Shown piece by piece: positions 1 to 8,600 of a stretch of 64,000 bases of DNA. The translations under genes were made by a program, and so were the position numbers. Numbering within the stretch: the stretch's first letter is position 1; every line of letters begins with the position of its first letter. The DNA is taken from contig DEPT01000022.1 in assembly GCA_002358905.1 (NCBI GenBank), forward strand, positions 1-64,000, given 5' to 3'. Under the pieces are notes generated by a model, which saw only the letters and a program-made list of their open reading frames with translations, made no database searches and was not told where the DNA came from. The stretch is from Akkermansiaceae bacterium UBA3385 (GTDB lineage: Bacteria > Verrucomicrobiota > Verrucomicrobiia > Verrucomicrobiales > Akkermansiaceae).

Positions 1-348
1 CGCAGTATCAGCGGATGGGTCGGCGCTGGAGATGCCTGCGACTATTACCGGGTGACCCTTCAGAACAGCGGCAGCCTGAGCATGGCCCTGGATGAGCTGG
101 CGGGAAGTGCACGCCTTCGCTTCTTCCGCCAGCGCGCGGACGGTAGCCTTGCTCATCTGGATTCCCGCGTGGTGAAGGGCGGCAGTGAGCTGGAGCGCAC
201 GCTTTCGCTCACAGCGGGCACATATTACCTGGAAGTCGCCGCAGTAGATGGCGGGCTGGGCTGTTGCAACACAACCTACCGGTTGACGCTGGAGGAGGAA
301 GCCAGACAGCGCCGCGAGAACTCCACATCCACCCTGGCTTCGATGTAA
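1..348 (+). CDS. C-terminal part of a secreted protein with a PPC-like domain (5' truncated)
   Basis: The frame is open from the first base of the window and ends at TAA 346-348, so only the last 115 residues are present. They contain an SGWVGAGDACDYYRV segment, a run of hydrophobic beta strands (ARLRFFRQ, TYYLEVAAV) and a final YRLTLEEE strand. This layout is typical of bacterial pre-peptidase C-terminal (PPC) beta-sandwich domains, which sit at the ends of secreted proteases and adhesins. The pair of adjacent cysteines (GCCN) suggests a disulfide-capable extracytoplasmic protein. The enzyme or adhesin part lies outside the window, so no overall function can be given. Confidence 0.6.
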   Translation, partial: RSISGWVGAGDACDYYRVTLQNSGSLSMALDELAGSARLRFFRQRADGSLAHLDSRVVKGGSELERTLSLTAGTYYLEVAAVDGGLGCCNTTYRLTLEEEARQRRENSTSTLASM

Positions 349-400
349 GTTCTGCAAATATGAAACATACCTGCTACGAGTTTCGCTCTTCATATCAGAC

Positions 401-429
401 TTGCTATCGGGGGCTCTTTCTGCTAAGAT
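401..429 (+). promoter_or_regulatory. Promoter of the CBM9-like gene (leaderless)
   Basis: TTGCTA (401-406), 17-bp spacer, TAAGAT (424-429). Seven bases separate the -10 box from ATG 437, so the transcript should begin at or next to the start codon. This supports the internal ATG over the upstream ATG at 401. Confidence 0.6.
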
Positions 430-436
430 TCGTAAC

Positions 437-997
437 ATGAAGAACATCATAAGCACCAGTACTCCGGTTATTCAGCAACTCACCCATGAATGGTATGGCA
501 AGCCTGTAGCGGCTCCTGTGGAATACAGCTTCACGCTTGAAGGTGATTTTCTGGTATACCGGGTGCGTCAAGCTGCTGGCGTGACCATTCATCCGGAGGC
601 TCGTCCGGGTGTTTTCCAGGAAGAATTGTGGAAATATGATACGGCAGAGTTCTTCGTGGCTGATTCGGAAGGGCGGAATTATGTTGAGTTCAATCTTTGC
701 CCCAATGGGGCATGGTGGGCATGCGCATTCTGCGGTCCTCGTCAGCTCCTTCCTGGTGCCGGAGTGCCGTCAGGAGTGGAAACCTCTGGTTGCGTAGGGG
801 CCGATGGGTGGGCTTGTTCTGCCAGATTGCCGCTGGCGTGGCTTGAATCTCTGGGGATTGATGTTAGGAATTGCCGCCTTGCCTGTACCTGCATTCTGAA
901 TAGTCCGGATTATCAATTCTGCACCACGTCCGATGATTTGAGCGGCGAACCGGATTTTCATCGGCCCCAGAGCTGGGCGATTGCGGAACTGCAATAA
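437..997 (+). CDS. Carbohydrate-binding family 9-like protein
   Basis: 186 residues with no signal peptide. The sequence resembles the CBM9-like module found as a stand-alone protein in Bacteroidota and Verrucomicrobiota: an early EYSFTLEGDFLVYRV strand pair, the ELWKYDTAEFFVAD strand with acidic ligand positions, a YVEFNLCPNGAWWACAF segment and a late FHRPQSWAIAEL end. A frame-compatible ATG at 401 would add twelve residues, but it coincides with the -35 element of a good promoter, so ATG 437 is preferred. It is monocistronic and convergent with the next genes. The ligand is unknown; family members bind the ends of glycans. Confidence 0.6.
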   Translation: MKNIISTSTPVIQQLTHEWYGKPVAAPVEYSFTLEGDFLVYRVRQAAGVTIHPEARPGVFQEELWKYDTAEFFVADSEGRNYVEFNLCPNGAWWACAFCGPRQLLPGAGVPSGVETSGCVGADGWACSARLPLAWLESLGIDVRNCRLACTCILNSPDYQFCTTSDDLSGEPDFHRPQSWAIAELQ

Positions 998-1019
998 GGG
1001 AGTAATGGTGGTTATCTGC

Positions 1020-1394
1020 TTACACCAGGGAGACGATACCCCAGCCTACCACCAGGCTGACGAGCAGATAGAAGAGCAGGCAGAGCAGCCCCGCCAGCCA
1101 GGTGCGGGGCCAGCTCAGCATCTGTAGCACGCGGGAAACTGCCATTGCGCTGATAAAGAGTCCGCAGAGCTGGAATAACATGGCCACCATGAGTCCTGTA
1201 TCCAGAAAGGCTGCTGCAAATCCGCTCAGCATAGCCAGCACCGATGACAGAAGCAGTGTAAGCAAGCCGCCGACCATTGCTTCCTTTTTTCTGCGGAAGC
1301 GATCTGCCAGATACAAGGCTACGGAGAACCCCACCCATGTGAGGATGCAGAACAGGAGAATGAGCCAGATTTCATGAAAACCGGAAGGAACCAT
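1020..1394 (-). CDS. Small four-helix membrane protein, unknown function
   Basis: 124 residues, almost entirely hydrophobic. I see four likely transmembrane helices: IWLILLFCILTWVGFSVALYL, then VGGLLTLLLSSVLAMLSGFAAAF, then LMVAMLFQLCGLFISAMAV, then WLAGLLCLLFYLLVSLVVGW. A basic loop (ADRFRRKKEA) after helix 1 predicts a cytoplasmic loop there. It lies just upstream of the secreted-protein gene at 1440-1874 on the same strand but 45 bp apart with no overlap. I do not recognise a family; a phage-holin or YIP1-like fold is possible but not demonstrable here. Confidence 0.5.
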   Translation of the reverse strand: MVPSGFHEIWLILLFCILTWVGFSVALYLADRFRRKKEAMVGGLLTLLLSSVLAMLSGFAAAFLDTGLMVAMLFQLCGLFISAMAVSRVLQMLSWPRTWLAGLLCLLFYLLVSLVVGWGIVSLV

Positions 1395-1439
1395 AGTAAT
1401 AGGTTCGACCCGACTGCCGTACGCGTGGTTCGGTGATTG

Positions 1440-1874
1440 TTAGCGTTTCAAACGTTGAACAGAAAGGCCCCTAGCGGTATCCCGGAAAATTTCCAGTGTG
1501 CGCCCTCCGCGCACCGGGGTGATGATGATGGCAAAGGTGGCATCCTGACTCACCAGAATGCTGGTGGCGCGTGGAAGTAAGAGCTCTTTGACTGCTGCCT
1601 GCGGGGTGTCTGCTTTGCAAGGCGTGGTAAGTACCTGCACCAGTGACTCCACATTGGGTTCCATTTCTGCCTGTATGAGTAAATCCTGCAGGGTTCGAGC
1701 CGTGCATTCCTGCACAGCGCCGTTCCGCTCATTATTGTTGAGAAGTTCAGTTTCTAATTCCCATACCTGCTTGTTGTCCAGTGTCTGCCGGTGCAAGGTG
1801 GGCAGGGGGGATGCCAAGCCGGCAGCTCCCAGGGCAAGCAGACAAATCAGGAACTGTTGCAGCGGGTATCTCAT
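1440..1874 (-). CDS. Exported protein, unknown function
   Basis: 144 residues starting MRYPLQQFLICLLALGAAGLA, a clear Sec signal peptide with probable cleavage after LAS. An earlier in-frame ATG at 1910 would put twelve residues in front of the signal peptide and overlaps the promoter. ATG 1874 has a GGGGGA purine stretch 6-11 nt upstream and is preferred. The mature part is helical with two cysteines (QECTAR, TTPCKAD) that could form a disulfide, then ends in a beta-rich segment (TFAIIITPVRGGRTLEIF). No family is recognised. It is divergent from the recombinase gene, with the two promoters within 15 bp of each other. Confidence 0.55.
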   Translation of the reverse strand: MRYPLQQFLICLLALGAAGLASPLPTLHRQTLDNKQVWELETELLNNNERNGAVQECTARTLQDLLIQAEMEPNVESLVQVLTTPCKADTPQAAVKELLLPRATSILVSQDATFAIIITPVRGGRTLEIFRDTARGLSVQRLKR

Positions 1875-1886
1875 ATTCTGTCCCCC

Positions 1887-1915
1887 ATACTGCCACGCAG
1901 GGTGCAGCATGTCAA
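1887..1915 (-). promoter_or_regulatory. Promoter of the exported-protein gene at 1440-1874
   Basis: On the minus strand: TTGACA (1915-1910), 17-bp spacer ending TGG, CAGTAT (1892-1887). Twelve bases follow to ATG 1874. Confidence 0.5.
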
Positions 1916-1925
1916 TGATATTTCC

Positions 1926-1954
1926 TTGTTTCCCAAGCTGTATTATGGTACAAC
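1926..1954 (+). promoter_or_regulatory. Promoter of the tyrosine recombinase gene (leaderless)
   Basis: TTGTTT (1926-1931), 17-bp spacer ending in an extended -10 TGG, TACAAC (1949-1954), then seven bases to GTG 1962. This fixes the recombinase start at the GTG. Confidence 0.6.
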
Positions 1955-1961
1955 AGGGCTG

Positions 1962-2885
1962 GTGAGTACCACCCGTTCAGAGCTCGATTCAGTTGCGTTC
2001 CGCTTCCTGGAGTATATGGAAACGGAACGGAATGCTTCACCTCGGACCGTGGAGGCCTATCATCGTTCGCTCGTCCTGTTCCGCCGCTGGGCTGGTGCTC
2101 AATTCTGTGCATGGGAAACATGCGGGGCTGAAATCTTCCGTTCCTGGTTGTATGAGGCGTTGAACGAAGAGCTGAAGCCTTCCACCATACGTTTGCGTTT
2201 TGCTGCTCTGCGTTCGTTTTATGAATATCTCATGCGGCGGGAGGGGCTGCAGTCCAGCCCCTTGGCGGAGGTAAGCCTGCCGCGGGCGGCTCAGAGCCTT
2301 CCGGTGCATTTGTCTCTGCGTCAGATGGAGGAGTTGCTGGAACTACCTCTCCGCTTGCCGGCAGACAAGAAGAGCCCTGCCTGGCTGCCGTATCGCGATG
2401 CCGCTATCCTGGAGTTGTTTTATTCCTGCGGTATGCGACTGAGTGAACTGGTTGCGCTGAATGCAGACTCCTTGCGTCCGGGAGAAAACTGTATCCGTGT
2501 GCTTGGTAAAGGCCGTAAGATTCGTCTTGTTCCCGTGGGGGACTATGCGCGCGAGGCTGTTGAGCGGTATAGGGAAATGTGCGGCGTGCAGGGAAATGAG
2601 CCTTTGTTCATCAGCCGCTTGCGGCGGCGTATGAGCTGCCGCAGTGTGCAGCTTATGCTGGATAAATACCTGCAGAGTTCGGATATACCTTTCCATATTT
2701 CACCCCACAAGCTGCGTCACACCTTTGCTACACATCTGCTGGATGCCGGGGCTGATTTGCGAGCCGTGCAGGAGTTGCTCGGGCACAGCTCTCTGGCAAC
2801 CACGCAAATCTACACGCATGTGACCAAGACCCGCATGCAGGAAGTATACCGCCAGGCTCACCCCCGTGCCGATTGGGAAGAATAA
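1962..2885 (+). CDS. xerC: Tyrosine recombinase, XerC/XerD type
   Basis: 307 residues from GTG 1962, the usual length for chromosomal Xer proteins. The N-terminal SAM-like domain (FLEYMETERNASPRTVEAY) is followed by the catalytic domain with all key residues: R159 (CGMRLSE), the beta-hairpin lysine in LGKGRKIRLVP, H249 and R252 (HKLRH), H275 (LLGHSS) and the nucleophile Y284 (TQIYTHV). These enzymes resolve chromosome dimers at dif with a partner Xer. No integron, attachment site or phage genes flank it, so it is probably the housekeeping enzyme. XerC or XerD cannot be decided from this gene alone. The longer frame open from 1791 overlaps the divergent gene and its promoter. Confidence 0.85.
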   Translation: MSTTRSELDSVAFRFLEYMETERNASPRTVEAYHRSLVLFRRWAGAQFCAWETCGAEIFRSWLYEALNEELKPSTIRLRFAALRSFYEYLMRREGLQSSPLAEVSLPRAAQSLPVHLSLRQMEELLELPLRLPADKKSPAWLPYRDAAILELFYSCGMRLSELVALNADSLRPGENCIRVLGKGRKIRLVPVGDYAREAVERYREMCGVQGNEPLFISRLRRRMSCRSVQLMLDKYLQSSDIPFHISPHKLRHTFATHLLDAGADLRAVQELLGHSSLATTQIYTHVTKTRMQEVYRQAHPRADWEE

Positions 2886-2902
2886 CGCAAGACGCGGAGT
2901 TG

Positions 2903-3793
2903 TCAGAAGTTCTCCAATAATTCCTTGATTCCGTTTGTGGGGAATCTCAAATCGTTGTGCAGGAATGGGCGGAGATGCCTCAAGGCACGGGCTCGTGAGC
3001 CAAAAAGCTGCTCAAGGCTCAGTCGCTCATGGGCAGGAATATCCAGTTTGTGCTGCAGCACAAGCAACAAGCAGCGCAGAGAAGGGGAACGGTGGCGCTC
3101 TTCCTCATAGAGCGCGCGCCCGAGCTTCCATGCTTCCTGCTCACGCCCGCGGATGCGGCACAGATTGTAGAACTCCCAGCGCTTGTACATGGGAGATGCT
3201 CCCAATTCCACGGCTCGTCTGTAATGTTCCACTGCCCGGGAGAAATTCGTACGGCGTGCCAGGTCTTCATCGAACGCGGCCATTTCCAGGTGAAGCAGCG
3301 CACTTTGCGGATTATTGGCAATTCCCTCCTGCAGGAATCCTTCAGCAGAATCCAGATAATCTTTGCTGAGAACAGCACAGGTGTGGGCATCCAGCTGCTC
3401 ATTCTGCCGCACCCAGGCCACGGCGTTCTTGGCCATATCACGGGAAGCGCGAATCCAGTAATTTACACGCCTGGGGCACAGTGTGGTTATTTGTTTCCAG
3501 CGCCGCTGGGCGCGGGGCCAGTCCTGCTGCAGCCAGGCATTGGTCGCATCTACACAAAGCATTTCCGCAGCAAAGGTGCGCAAGCCGCCCAGACTGAACA
3601 GGGCCAGCTGTTGAGAAAGTGCATCAGTCTGTCTGAAATCCGGCGGTGGCAGTTGCAGATGTGCAGCTTGTTCCTGTGTGCGTAACATTTCGCGGAGCGG
3701 TTGCAGAAACAGACCTGCTGCGGCAAGCAACACCAGAGCTCCACCCAGGCGGAGCCCCTGTCGCAAGGTACTGGCCGGATTCATGAACATCAT
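2903..3793 (-). CDS. Membrane-anchored TPR-like protein
   Basis: 296 residues. One N-terminal membrane anchor (LGGALVLLAAAGLFLQPL) precedes a helical periplasmic domain. Residues about 90-240 show repeat-like helix pairs with TPR character: AWLQQDWPRAQRRWKQITTL, LDSAEGFLQEGIANNPQSAL and FSRAVEHYRRAVELGASP. Its ATG overlaps the panE stop by four bases (ATGA), so the two are translationally coupled. TPR proteins act as interaction scaffolds; the partner is unknown. It is convergent with the recombinase gene across 17 bp and I see no terminator between them. Confidence 0.6.
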   Translation of the reverse strand: MMFMNPASTLRQGLRLGGALVLLAAAGLFLQPLREMLRTQEQAAHLQLPPPDFRQTDALSQQLALFSLGGLRTFAAEMLCVDATNAWLQQDWPRAQRRWKQITTLCPRRVNYWIRASRDMAKNAVAWVRQNEQLDAHTCAVLSKDYLDSAEGFLQEGIANNPQSALLHLEMAAFDEDLARRTNFSRAVEHYRRAVELGASPMYKRWEFYNLCRIRGREQEAWKLGRALYEEERHRSPSLRCLLLVLQHKLDIPAHERLSLEQLFGSRARALRHLRPFLHNDLRFPTNGIKELLENF

Positions 3794-4704
3794 CGATTCA
3801 GTCGTTTGCGGATATCGGCTGCCAGTTGTTCCCAGTGCGGCACCGATGCACCGGCTGCATGGGCTCTTTCCAGTGTGCTTCCCCAGATCGCATCGTACTC
3901 AACTGGTCTCCCGCGCAGGTAATCCACCGCACTGCTGGGAATGAATTCACCCATGATGCGCGTACGCTCCATCTGGCGGTGTACAATGTCCAAGGGCAGG
4001 GGGAACCCGCGTTTCTCCGCGGCCTGGCAGACCTCTTCCATGATGGCGCGTGCCCGGGTATCTTCCCCTGGAATGGTAAAGAGTCTTTTCACGCTGATAC
4101 CACCATGCGCCACGCATAAGCCATTAAAAGGAATGTTCCAGGAAAGTTTGCACCATTGAATCTGCTCTGCATATTCAAAAGCAGTGGAAACAATACGGGC
4201 CTTTTCGAATATGGCGGCAAACTCCTGTGCGCGGGCGTATCCGGCAGACGTACTCACAAAGGGCGCAAACTGGATATCGCCCCCTTCCAGATGTCGAATC
4301 TGGCCGGGTTTATCCATCATACAGCACACAAAGCACAGGCCGATGTATACCTTCTCTGCCGGGACAAAGCAGGAGATTGCTTCAGCATTGCCCATCCCAT
4401 TTTGAAAGGTAAGTACTTCTGTATGTTCTGCCACCAGTGCGGGCAGGTAATTCTGCAGCTGGTCGTTGCATGTGGTTTTCCAACACACTATGGCTAAGTC
4501 CACGGGGCCACATTCCTCAGCGTTTCGGCACACATTCACCTGGGGTAGGTGGATATCGCCATGCACACTTTCTATATGCAGCCCTTCTGCTTTTATTGGT
4601 TCATAGACGGACCTGCCGATAAAGCAGACCTCGTGTCCGGCTTCTGCCAGGCGTGCTCCGTAATAGCATCCCAGTGCACCTGCTCCCAATATGGCAATTT
4701 TCAT
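3790..4704 (-). CDS. panE: 2-dehydropantoate 2-reductase (ketopantoate reductase)
   Basis: 304 residues, typical for the family. The N-terminal NADPH-binding Rossmann motif is MKIAILGAGALGCYYGARL. The conserved lysine lies in AIVCWKTTCND, the QNGMGN loop follows, and the C-terminal helical domain carries KLSWNIPFNGLCVAHGG. It reduces 2-dehydropantoate to D-pantoate for coenzyme A synthesis. A near-consensus promoter places the transcript start at the ATG. The downstream TPR gene overlaps it by four bases. Paralogues of this family with other 2-oxoacid substrates exist, so substrate is inferred. Confidence 0.8.
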   Translation of the reverse strand: MKIAILGAGALGCYYGARLAEAGHEVCFIGRSVYEPIKAEGLHIESVHGDIHLPQVNVCRNAEECGPVDLAIVCWKTTCNDQLQNYLPALVAEHTEVLTFQNGMGNAEAISCFVPAEKVYIGLCFVCCMMDKPGQIRHLEGGDIQFAPFVSTSAGYARAQEFAAIFEKARIVSTAFEYAEQIQWCKLSWNIPFNGLCVAHGGISVKRLFTIPGEDTRARAIMEEVCQAAEKRGFPLPLDIVHRQMERTRIMGEFIPSSAVDYLRGRPVEYDAIWGSTLERAHAAGASVPHWEQLAADIRKRLNR

Positions 4705-4710
4705 ACCACA

Positions 4711-4739
4711 AGCTTACCATCTCGCCCGCTCACTGGCAA
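4711..4739 (-). promoter_or_regulatory. panE promoter (leaderless)
   Basis: Minus strand: TTGCCA (4739-4734), 17-bp spacer ending in TGG, TAAGCT (4716-4711), then six bases to ATG 4704. The mRNA should start on or beside the ATG. Confidence 0.6.
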
Positions 4740-4915
4740 TAAAAAAGCCTGTCCGCAGTTTAATCGTGAATAGCCTGGCTCGGCGTAGCAAGCGATTGTT
4801 AGCGAGACGCGGAGATGCTGAATAGTGAATGGCCATATATTGCTTGTTCTGCTCGTTTAAATCGCTTTACAACTCCATTTTTGGCTAAATTTTCCGAAGG
4901 TGGCACACTTTAGCC

Positions 4916-4944
4916 TTGCATTCACGGGGTAAACGCGGTATTTA
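4916..4944 (+). promoter_or_regulatory. Promoter of the 43-aa basic protein gene
   Basis: TTGCAT (4916-4921), 17-bp spacer, TATTTA (4939-4944). The predicted start is near 4951, giving a leader of about 60 nt. The remaining bases from 4740 to 4915 show no convincing gene. Confidence 0.5.
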
Positions 4945-4964
4945 AGAGTCACTTATATCAACCC

Positions 4965-5000
4965 GGGCGGGCCTGTATGCCTGCCCTACAAACAACACAT
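4965..5000 (+). promoter_or_regulatory. Leader element: 5' hairpin plus ACAAACAACACAT motif
   Basis: Bases 4965-4972 (GGGCGGGC) pair with 4979-4986 (GCCTGCCC) with one G-U pair and a 6-nt loop, close to the predicted 5' end. The CA-rich motif at 4988-5000 follows and ends 10 nt before the ATG. There is no Shine-Dalgarno sequence. The same arrangement occurs before the gene at 59056. Confidence 0.45.
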
Positions 5001-5010
5001 CAGTACCACC

Positions 5011-5142
5011 ATGGGTCAACAACATCGTAAGGAGACTAAGCGCCGTCGCCGCACCGCTTACATCAAGCGCCAGAAGGAAATCGCAAAGAACAGCAAGAAC
5101 ACCACTCCTGTTCAGATGGCTAAGAAGGTTTCCCAGGACTAA
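5011..5142 (+). CDS. Very small basic protein, possibly ribosome-associated
   Basis: 43 residues beginning MGQQHRKETKRRRRTAYIKR, with 15 lysines plus arginines and no hydrophobic segment. Composition and helix-like spacing suit an RNA-binding peptide such as a small ribosomal protein or ribosome-associated factor. I cannot assign a family. It is a single-gene unit with its own promoter, a structured leader and a strong intrinsic terminator. It shares leader architecture and the start context ATGGG with the bS22/mS38-like gene at 59056, which supports both a real coding function and a link to translation. Confidence 0.65.
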   Translation: MGQQHRKETKRRRRTAYIKRQKEIAKNSKNTTPVQMAKKVSQD

Positions 5143-5171
5143 TTACAGTCTCCGGTCTGAACCGACTTTAA

Positions 5172-5211
5172 GAACAGCACTTCCCATCAGGGCGGTGCTG
5201 TTCATTTTTTT
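5172..5211 (+). terminator. Intrinsic terminator after the 43-aa gene
   Basis: GAACAGCAC (5172-5180) pairs with GTGCTGTTC (5195-5203), followed after one A by six T. Confidence 0.85.
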
Positions 5212-5625
5212 ATTGTTTTGTTGCAGGTGTAAGTTGGTTTTGTTTTTGAAATGATAATGTGGAGTTGATTATAATTTTGTGTATTTGTTTGATTGAATAG
5301 CTTTAGGTAAAATATACATAACTATTGGAACATAAGTCTATACGCTCTGGTTATACCTATAAGCAAATATCTATACAAAATATTTGCTTCCAGAAAAAAT
5401 GAATAGACGCCTACCGGAAAATAACAATAAACCTATTGATTTTATAGGCGGCTGTTCTTTTATTCATGTTGGTTTAGTAGTGTATACAAGCCGCAGAGAA
5501 ACAAGGAGTTAAAAGAAAGTTAAAAATATAAAACAGTTCTACCCCCCCCAGTTTTGTAATGAGCACAACAGCAACGAGTTACGGATATGTATGACAAAAG
5601 GGTGATGAATAGTCTATATGTTGGC
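5212..5625. other. AT-rich intergenic region upstream of the giant surface protein gene
   Basis: About 410 bp much richer in A+T than its neighbours. It holds a perfect 10-bp hairpin (AAGCAAATAT 5361-5370 with ATATTTGCTT 5380-5389), a run of eight C at 5542-5549, and a 37-codon frame at 5399-5512 with no good ribosome-binding site. I see no convincing gene. Its composition and position suggest a regulatory or transferred segment. Confidence 0.4.
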
Positions 5626-5653
5626 TTGACATATTGATGAATTGTGGTACCTT
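5626..5653 (+). promoter_or_regulatory. Promoter of the giant surface protein gene
   Basis: TTGACA (5626-5631), 16-bp spacer ending TGG, TACCTT (5648-5653). Predicted start near 5660, leader about 36 nt, no clear Shine-Dalgarno sequence. Confidence 0.55.
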
Positions 5654-5695
5654 CTGTGCGCATTATTTATCGTTCGATAACTTTTCTTTCCTGAC

Positions 5696-8600
5696 ATGGC
5701 CAGCTCAGAGACTTCAGTAGCATTCTTCAATTATGCAGACCGATTGGTAAGCCGTAACCGAGGTTGGTTGCCTTACTTCGTCGCAGCCCTTGGAATGGGG
5801 GTGATGCATGCTCAAGATGCCGCAGTGCTGGATTATTGGTGGATTCATTCCGAGGATTTGCCGCAGGTTGAGAGCGTAGTGGAAGGAGATTTCGTTGGCC
5901 TTTCTCCCGAGGAGTTGCCCGTGTGCGGAAAGCGCGATGAGATGCTTAGAGAAGAAGCAGCAGAGCTTGCCCGTATTTTCAAGAGTGAGGACACCGATGC
6001 ATTAACTGCTTTCGAAGAAGCATGGCTTACTGTGTACCGTCGTCACTGGATGAAGGGCGAATGGAAGAAAGGCTGGTCTCATCTGGATAATCTTTTTGCC
6101 TGTATTCTGGAGGGGGAATCAGTCGAACTTATGAGCGATGCTCACATACGTTCGGCTGTCTTTCTGTTGCTGCCAGGAGAGCGTCATCTCAGTGCGGAGC
6201 AGGGGCGCCAGTTCTTGTGCCGCCTGGCGCTGAATCTCCGGGCCCACGGATTTGGACAGGGTGGGAATGGAGTCGGCGCCAATGATGAGGTAATGAAGTG
6301 TTTTGCTGAGGCTCTTAATGAGTACGAAGATAGCCGCACCGCCTACCGCAAAGCTCTTTTGCAAACTAATCGAGATCGCGTTTTCCGGCACACCCTGCGC
6401 GGTTACCAGGCTCCTTGGTCCTCCGGTATTATGGCCAGAGCCAAGTATCGACAGGCTTCGGTGAAGAAATCATCAACTGTGGCGTCTGGTAACAGTGACC
6501 CCATTGTCACCGAATCTGGCGAACCTGTTTCGGTTACGCTGTTCCCTCAGACTCCGCATCATCAGGAATACGTGGCGCCTGGCTTGAATGATTTGCCGGC
6601 TGCAGAAACCGATTTTCTGGCTACGGCTCCAGAGTCGACCGAAAAAGATGAAAAGGAAGAAGAAACAAAGGAGAAAGAAGAGGAGCTGGATACACAGAAC
6701 GGCGACACAGGGTTGAGTTCTTCCTCCTGCACGCCTTGGTATGACTATAGGGATTACTATCCACGTCGAGCCGTTGCAGCTGCAGCTGAACAGCCGACTC
6801 TTACCTGGTCCGGCAGCTCAGGTTCCAGCTGGCAGGTTAATGGTACCTCTTCCTCATGGAACGGCAGTACATTCCAGAATGGAGATAATGTTCTTTTCAA
6901 TGGAAGCGGAGTACGCGATGTGACCATTTCCGGTGTTGTTGCTCCCGGGCAGATTACGGTGTCTACCTCGGAGTATGCTTCTACTCTGGGTGGTGGGATT
7001 GTAGAGTGTGAAAGTTCCTGGCAGGACTGGCTTGGTGGTTCTGCCGTTAATGCCCAGATGAAGTATGGTTATGCTTTTGTCGGAACGGATACGTCCTGTA
7101 TTGCAGATGTTTCAGCAAGCCAGGCTACCAGCATGGAGATTAACGGTGGAACCGTGGTCGTGTTGAATACGGCAAATACGTTTACCGGTGGGGTAACAGT
7201 TAGAAATGGTGCGCTGTACCTGGGCTGTGATGATGCTGCCGGTTCCGGAAACATCACCTTGTATAACGATTCCAGCTGGACCCGCCACTTTAATACAGGC
7301 GAAGGAAGTTCCTTTGATGCAGTAAGCTGGGCAGGCTCTGAATTGATGGTGAATTACAAGACCGGAGGAGCCTCGTATGTTGCCGCCAATGTGGATAATC
7401 ATATCGTCCTTGCGGGTAAGCAGGACGGTACCGGGCGGGTTTCTATTTCATTTGGTACAACTAATTATGAGGAAACGGGGTTGCCCTCTGTTGCCGGACG
7501 TATGCTTTCTCTTACCGGAGGTATTGAAGGTAAAGGAGACTTGTTCCTCTTCGGCTATTCTTCTGCGTCTGCTTCGGCTGAAAATAATGTTTCTAACTTT
7601 GCTATCAATCAGACGAATTATACCGGCACCGGCGCCTATTCCGGCACGGTACATCTGATGAATTCATTTAACAATTCACATTCCGATGAGCGTGCATGGA
7701 TGCAGGGTTATCTCCTCGGTGGTGCCGTGCAGTTGACCTTGCAGGATGATGTTTTTGCTGGCGCCGTTATTAACATGACTCGAGAAGTCGGGGATAACGA
7801 CGTCGGTTGGAAAAAATTCATTTCATGGACGGCATCGGAGGGTGGTATTGGTAAATCCATGACTTCCGACAATATATTGTCCATGGGGGGCGATGTGACC
7901 TTGAAAGGTCTGGAGGCGTCATTCACCAAGGCGGTATGGAGACACAAGGCAAATACATATAGGATTCTGTGGATTATCCCGATTACCTTGTACGATACCA
8001 TCCATGCAACCTGCGCGCAGACAGATGAACGCTGGCGAGTGCGTGTTGTTACCGACTCAATGACGACACTTACGTTAGATGATGATTCATCAACTACGCA
8101 TCAATATGATGGTTCAGTGGGCTTTGCTCAGTCGTATGTGCAGCCGGGGCAGTATAGAATCAATGAATATGATGCCTCCGACACAGATGCCAGCTTCAAG
8201 GCTGGTTCTGGAACATTAGGTCTTGAATCCTCCCTGAATTTGGTTAAACGTGGCTCTGCCAGCCAGTATATTCATTCTGCAAGGTTAAACACCTTAACCG
8301 TCCAGCAGGGCACTATTGGTTTCAATCACCTGGACATAAGTGGATACCTGAATCTGACGTCTGGTACGACCTTGCAATTGGGGGTGACGAAAGATTCTGT
8401 AAGCTCTACAGACTGGGATGAGATAACAGAAGGAGATTACCAGACAAACTCTGCGATTAGTATCAAGAGTGGGAAGGAACTACTGGTCATCGCTGCAGAT
8501 GATGGCGGGAAATCCATTGATGTTCAGGGTTCAATCACGATGGAGACAGGAAGTGACATCATGTTCTCGGTGTTGCTCCCGGAACCTAGCTGGACCCAGG

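Noticed and set aside
1791..1961. Upstream extension of the recombinase gene
   Set aside because: It overlaps the divergent gene and both promoters; the GTG at 1962 fits a promoter exactly.
5399..5512. 37-codon frame in the AT-rich region before the giant surface gene
   Set aside because: No clear ribosome-binding site or promoter and no membrane or basic character; it could be real but the evidence is too thin.
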